A DNA stretch of 64,000 nucleotides from Owenia fusiformis (lineage: Eukaryota; Annelida; Polychaeta; Sabellida; Oweniidae): NCBI GenBank assembly GCA_903813345.2, contig CAIIXF020000007.1:8683730-8747729 (forward strand), given 5' to 3'. Of the stretch, positions 60,985-64,000 are shown piece after piece. Positions within the stretch are counted from its first letter, which is position 1. Each line of letters opens with the position of its first letter. The position numbers were made by a program, and so were the translations under genes. The notes beneath the pieces are model-generated. The model did no database searches. It saw only the letters and a list, made by a program, of their open reading frames with translations, and was not told the DNA's origin.

Positions 60985-61880
60985 TGTGAAATATATGAGA
61001 TCATATCATCATATTCTTTATGTATTATTGAATTGTACGGGTCTGTGAGATATTTAAGATAATATTACCATATTGTTTATGTATTATAAAATTGAATGGT
61101 GAGATGTTTGTTTGTTTATTGTTTATGTTTTATTGAATTGAAGGGTAAGATGTAGAAGATAATATCATCATACATGTCATATTGTCTACATATTATTATA
61201 TTGAAAGGGCTCATGAGATATATAAGATAATATTATATTGTTTATGCATAATTGAATTGAAGGGCCTGATATATATTAGATAATACCATCATATTATTTA
61301 TACATTATTGAATTAGAAAGTGTTATGAGATATGTCAGATAATATTATTATATTGTTTGTGTATTATTGAATTGAAGGGTCAGATATATAAGATGATACC
61401 ATCATATTGTTTTTTTTAATATCAAATTGAAGGGTCTCGTGAGATATACTGTATAAGATAATATCATCATATTTTTATACATTATTTATTTGAAAGGTCT
61501 CATGAGGTATATAAGATAATATTATCATATCATTTATGTATCATTATTTTGAAGGTCTCGTGAGATATATAAGATAATACCATCATATTGTTTATACATT
61601 ATTTAATGGAAAGGTCTCATAAGATATATTCGATAATATTATCATATCATTTATGTATAATTATTTTGAAGGGTCTTTTAAGATAATATCATCATATTCT
61701 TTATGTATTATTGAATTGGAAGGTGAGATATATAAGATAATATTATCATATTGATAGAATGTGTCCATGAGATACATAAGATGAAATTATTATATGTGTA
61801 TGTATTTTGGAATTGAAGGGTCTCAATAGATAAAAATGACGTAATATCATCATATTGTTAATATGTACTATTGAATTTTA
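60985..61880. repeat. Minisatellite, about 55-65-bp units
   Basis: Roughly fourteen degenerate copies of GAGATATATAAGATAATAT, then CATCATATTGTTTATGTATT and ATTGAATTGAAGGGTC. Unit length varies and some copies lack the GGTCTCGTGAG part. It lies upstream of the sulfotransferase exon, possibly in its intron. Confidence 0.8.
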
Positions 61881-62388
61881 AGAAATAAAGACATTTAAAT
61901 CCATTTAGCAATCTTTGTTTTTTTGTGTAAATGTATGCATCTTAGTTTTTGACGAATCATTTTAATGATATTTTGAAGCAGATTCTATGCTTGCATGACT
62001 GAAGTTATTAATTTGTGCATATCTGTAGTGATAAAGGTGGTGTTTGCGTCACCCTTTTTATATCTGAAGTGGTAAAGGTGTGACGTGTCCCTCAGCCTAA
62101 TGCGTACCTGTGGTATGTCGTCTCTAAAGTGCACATCTACTTACTGTGTACAGATTAATACATGTCACCTGTATCTTTTAAACGGTGAATAGAAATAACT
62201 TATAAACATACCAGTATCATTTTTTTACTTTTAAAATGTTTGTGATGCAATGTTGAACACTCTTGCGTAAGATATAACTGATTGTTTTCATTTAAAAAAT
62301 TGATTTCGTAGCAAGACCCCAGTACAGTTGCTTCTGGAAGGGCGATGCAGCATCTATCCCGTGTACCGTAGAATCTGCCCCGTCTGCC

Positions 62389-62422
62389 GCAGCATCTGCC
62401 CCATGACCGGGGCAGATGCTGC
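62389..62422. repeat. Perfect 14-bp GC-rich palindrome
   Basis: GCAGCATCTGCCCC and GGGGCAGATGCTGC are perfect inverted copies around a 6-base loop. Further partial copies of the arm (GATGCAGCATCTATCCCG, GAATCTGCCCCGTCTGCC) precede it from 62345. It is unusually GC-rich for the window. Confidence 0.7.
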
Positions 62423-62479
62423 GCTAGCCGTAGCACGTACCCCGCGTCAATTCCCTCCGTCCGTCCGTCTGTCCGTCAA

Positions 62480-64000
62480 CATTGGCCGCACAAATTAAAA
62501 CTGCTATTCGGATTGAGTCATATCCACATATGGTGACCTAAATACAACTCTTTCCCTCATTATCTTATACGCAACCAGGGCCAGTAAGGGCCGTTAAGAA
62601 AGGGGACCATAATCCCTGGTGGACCATCATTTCTTTCACACCGGTTTCCGAGAAATTGCTGATTTTGACGTCAAAAAGTCAAATTTTCTGTAAATACTCT
62701 ATTGTTGGAGAAGAACTTTCAAATAACTTGTAGTAGTTGCTGTATATGCAACTTATGTCCTCTGAATATTTCAAAGCTCTTGGAATTAAATAAAATTTGA
62801 CAAAAAGTAGGACTTCGTCATTTTCAGGAAACATTCTCATGTATAAAGTCAATGGCAGGTTTTGTGATTGACAAGTTTCTCAAAGTTTGCCTTATACTTG
62901 ATCATTTCTTGCAATGAATTACGTCATTAATAGATTTATTGCTCAATAATGTCAGCATCAAATTTTTACCGTTTTTGAGATATTTGACGTCAAAAAATGG
63001 TAAAAATAAGTTATTTTTCAAATTGATTTTTGGATGTTAATTTTGGTCAGCTTAATCACAAAAGACCTTACTGAGCTCTGAATAAGTAAAAATTTCAAGG
63101 TCAAATGTCCTCAAACTAGGTCACACAACTGTGCTATTTAAATTTCTCAAAGTTCAAGACTACAAATCCAAATCAATATTTTTGTTTGAAAGTCAGGATA
63201 TACATTCCTCTGAAGGTTCCAAACTGTGTGAGCACAGGACCGTGGGTCCTTTATTTATAATTACGCATCTTTAGACATTTCAAATCTAAGGTAGCTTTGC
63301 CAATTGATCATTGGTATCATATTAAATCATATCATATCATATGAAAGATTTGCGAAATAGAAATAAAGCTAATTAGTTTACTTGCATAAATTGAGCCGTC
63401 GTCGATCTGTTTGGCTCATGATTTTCAAACAGAGCAGCATATTATATATTACAACCGAGTCTCACAGCCAGCATTGAAATAATTATATGTAATTATACAT
63501 ATTCCAAAGTATATGTTTTGAGTACATCTCGTATTTCTTTTCAACCAAGCATTTCCGATAAATGATTTCAAAAATTTTGAGTTGGAGGTAAATTAGTTTA
63601 TTTGTAAATAGAATAGAACATCATGTTCTTCAAATTAATTTGGTGACACATGGCAGCGAATATTAAGATACCCCGGATAAGATACGCACTCATTTTGATT
63701 CAGCTGATTTTATACAAGTTGTAACATAAGGTATACAAGTTCTTCTATTTGGACCAGGAAATTTTACATTTTAAAACGATACACTGATAAAAAGCATCAA
63801 AATTATATACAACCTAAGCCATTAAAATTGTCCTCCTTCGATTCCTTCACAAATTATTTCCATCATTCGTATTCAAATATAATATTAATATTAATGTATC
63901 GATGCATGAATTGTCAGCTTATTTAGGCATTCCGCGATGACTTGGGTATTTACAAGAATAGGTAAAAGTAGGAGAACAATGAAGATTTGCAAGCGTTAAT
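62480..64000. other. No feature seen to the right edge
   Basis: AT-rich sequence with short ATATC-type runs (63325-63345). No convincing exon is seen. Two minus-strand ATGs (around 63695 and 63413) start short frames, but neither has a membrane segment plus donor that would credibly make it the missing first exon of the sulfotransferase gene. Confidence 0.5.

Noticed and set aside
62200-62436. A 78-residue minus-strand Cys/Arg-rich frame
   Set aside because: It is produced by the GC-rich palindromic repeat; no supporting splice sites or family resemblance.

Overview
This window is AT-rich, intron-rich animal DNA, most likely from a marine invertebrate. A lophotrochozoan is my best guess, but that is an inference from gene content (secreted CBM14/PAN proteins, a cGAS-like Mab-21 gene, a Ty3/Gypsy element, CCGT-type simple repeats) and not a placement. 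I assembled gene models by hand from open frames, GT/AG junctions and intron-phase arithmetic. No alignment or transcript evidence was available.

Layout. (1) 1-0.8 kb, minus: 5' end of a small secreted protein resembling amino-acid-type solute-binding domains, with a TATA box and a 5'UTR intron. (2) 1.79 kb: tRNA-Ala(CGC). (3) 2.3-11.4 kb, minus: a complete seven-exon gene for a 492-residue secreted protein: signal peptide, chitin-binding CBM14 domain, Gln/Asn-rich and Pro-rich stretches, and two PAN/Apple-like domains joined by a TQAP-repeat linker. Its third intron holds a 5-kb foldback element. (4) 12.6-14.3 kb: MITE-like inverted-repeat elements. (5) 14.3-29.75 kb, minus: complete ten-exon WDR61/SKI8 (303 aa). 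Its large intron 5 holds a second 5.4-kb foldback, itself carrying a nested foldback, and an intronless opposite-strand gene for a cGAS-like/Mab-21 nucleotidyltransferase (494 aa). Its first intron holds a mariner-like relic. (6) 30.3-31.6 kb: a tRNA-derived sequence, a MITE with 8-bp target duplication and a minisatellite. (7) 31.6-58.2 kb, plus: complete twenty-exon FIG4/SAC3 phosphoinositide phosphatase (969 aa). Intron 9 contains a structurally complete, antisense Ty3/Gypsy LTR retrotransposon (36.0-45.6 kb). (8) 59.3-60.56 kb, minus: the catalytic exon of a carbohydrate sulfotransferase. (9) 60.6-64 kb: minisatellite and gene-poor sequence.

The genes have no evident shared pathway. WDR61 acts in SKI/PAF1 complexes, FIG4 in PI(3,5)P2 turnover, the cGAS-like gene probably in nucleotide second-messenger immunity, and the secreted proteins in extracellular matrix or binding roles. 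WDR61 and FIG4 are divergently transcribed about 1.8 kb apart.

The most unusual observations are these. Two FIG4 exon ends, each including its 5' splice site, are the units of tandem arrays in the following introns: exon 13, 17 copies of 42 bp; exon 9, about 20-bp units, with the retrotransposon inserted inside the array. The retrotransposon has a near-textbook -1 frameshift signal between gag and pol. An apparently catalytic cGAS-like gene is nested in WDR61. Two giant foldback elements sit in introns.
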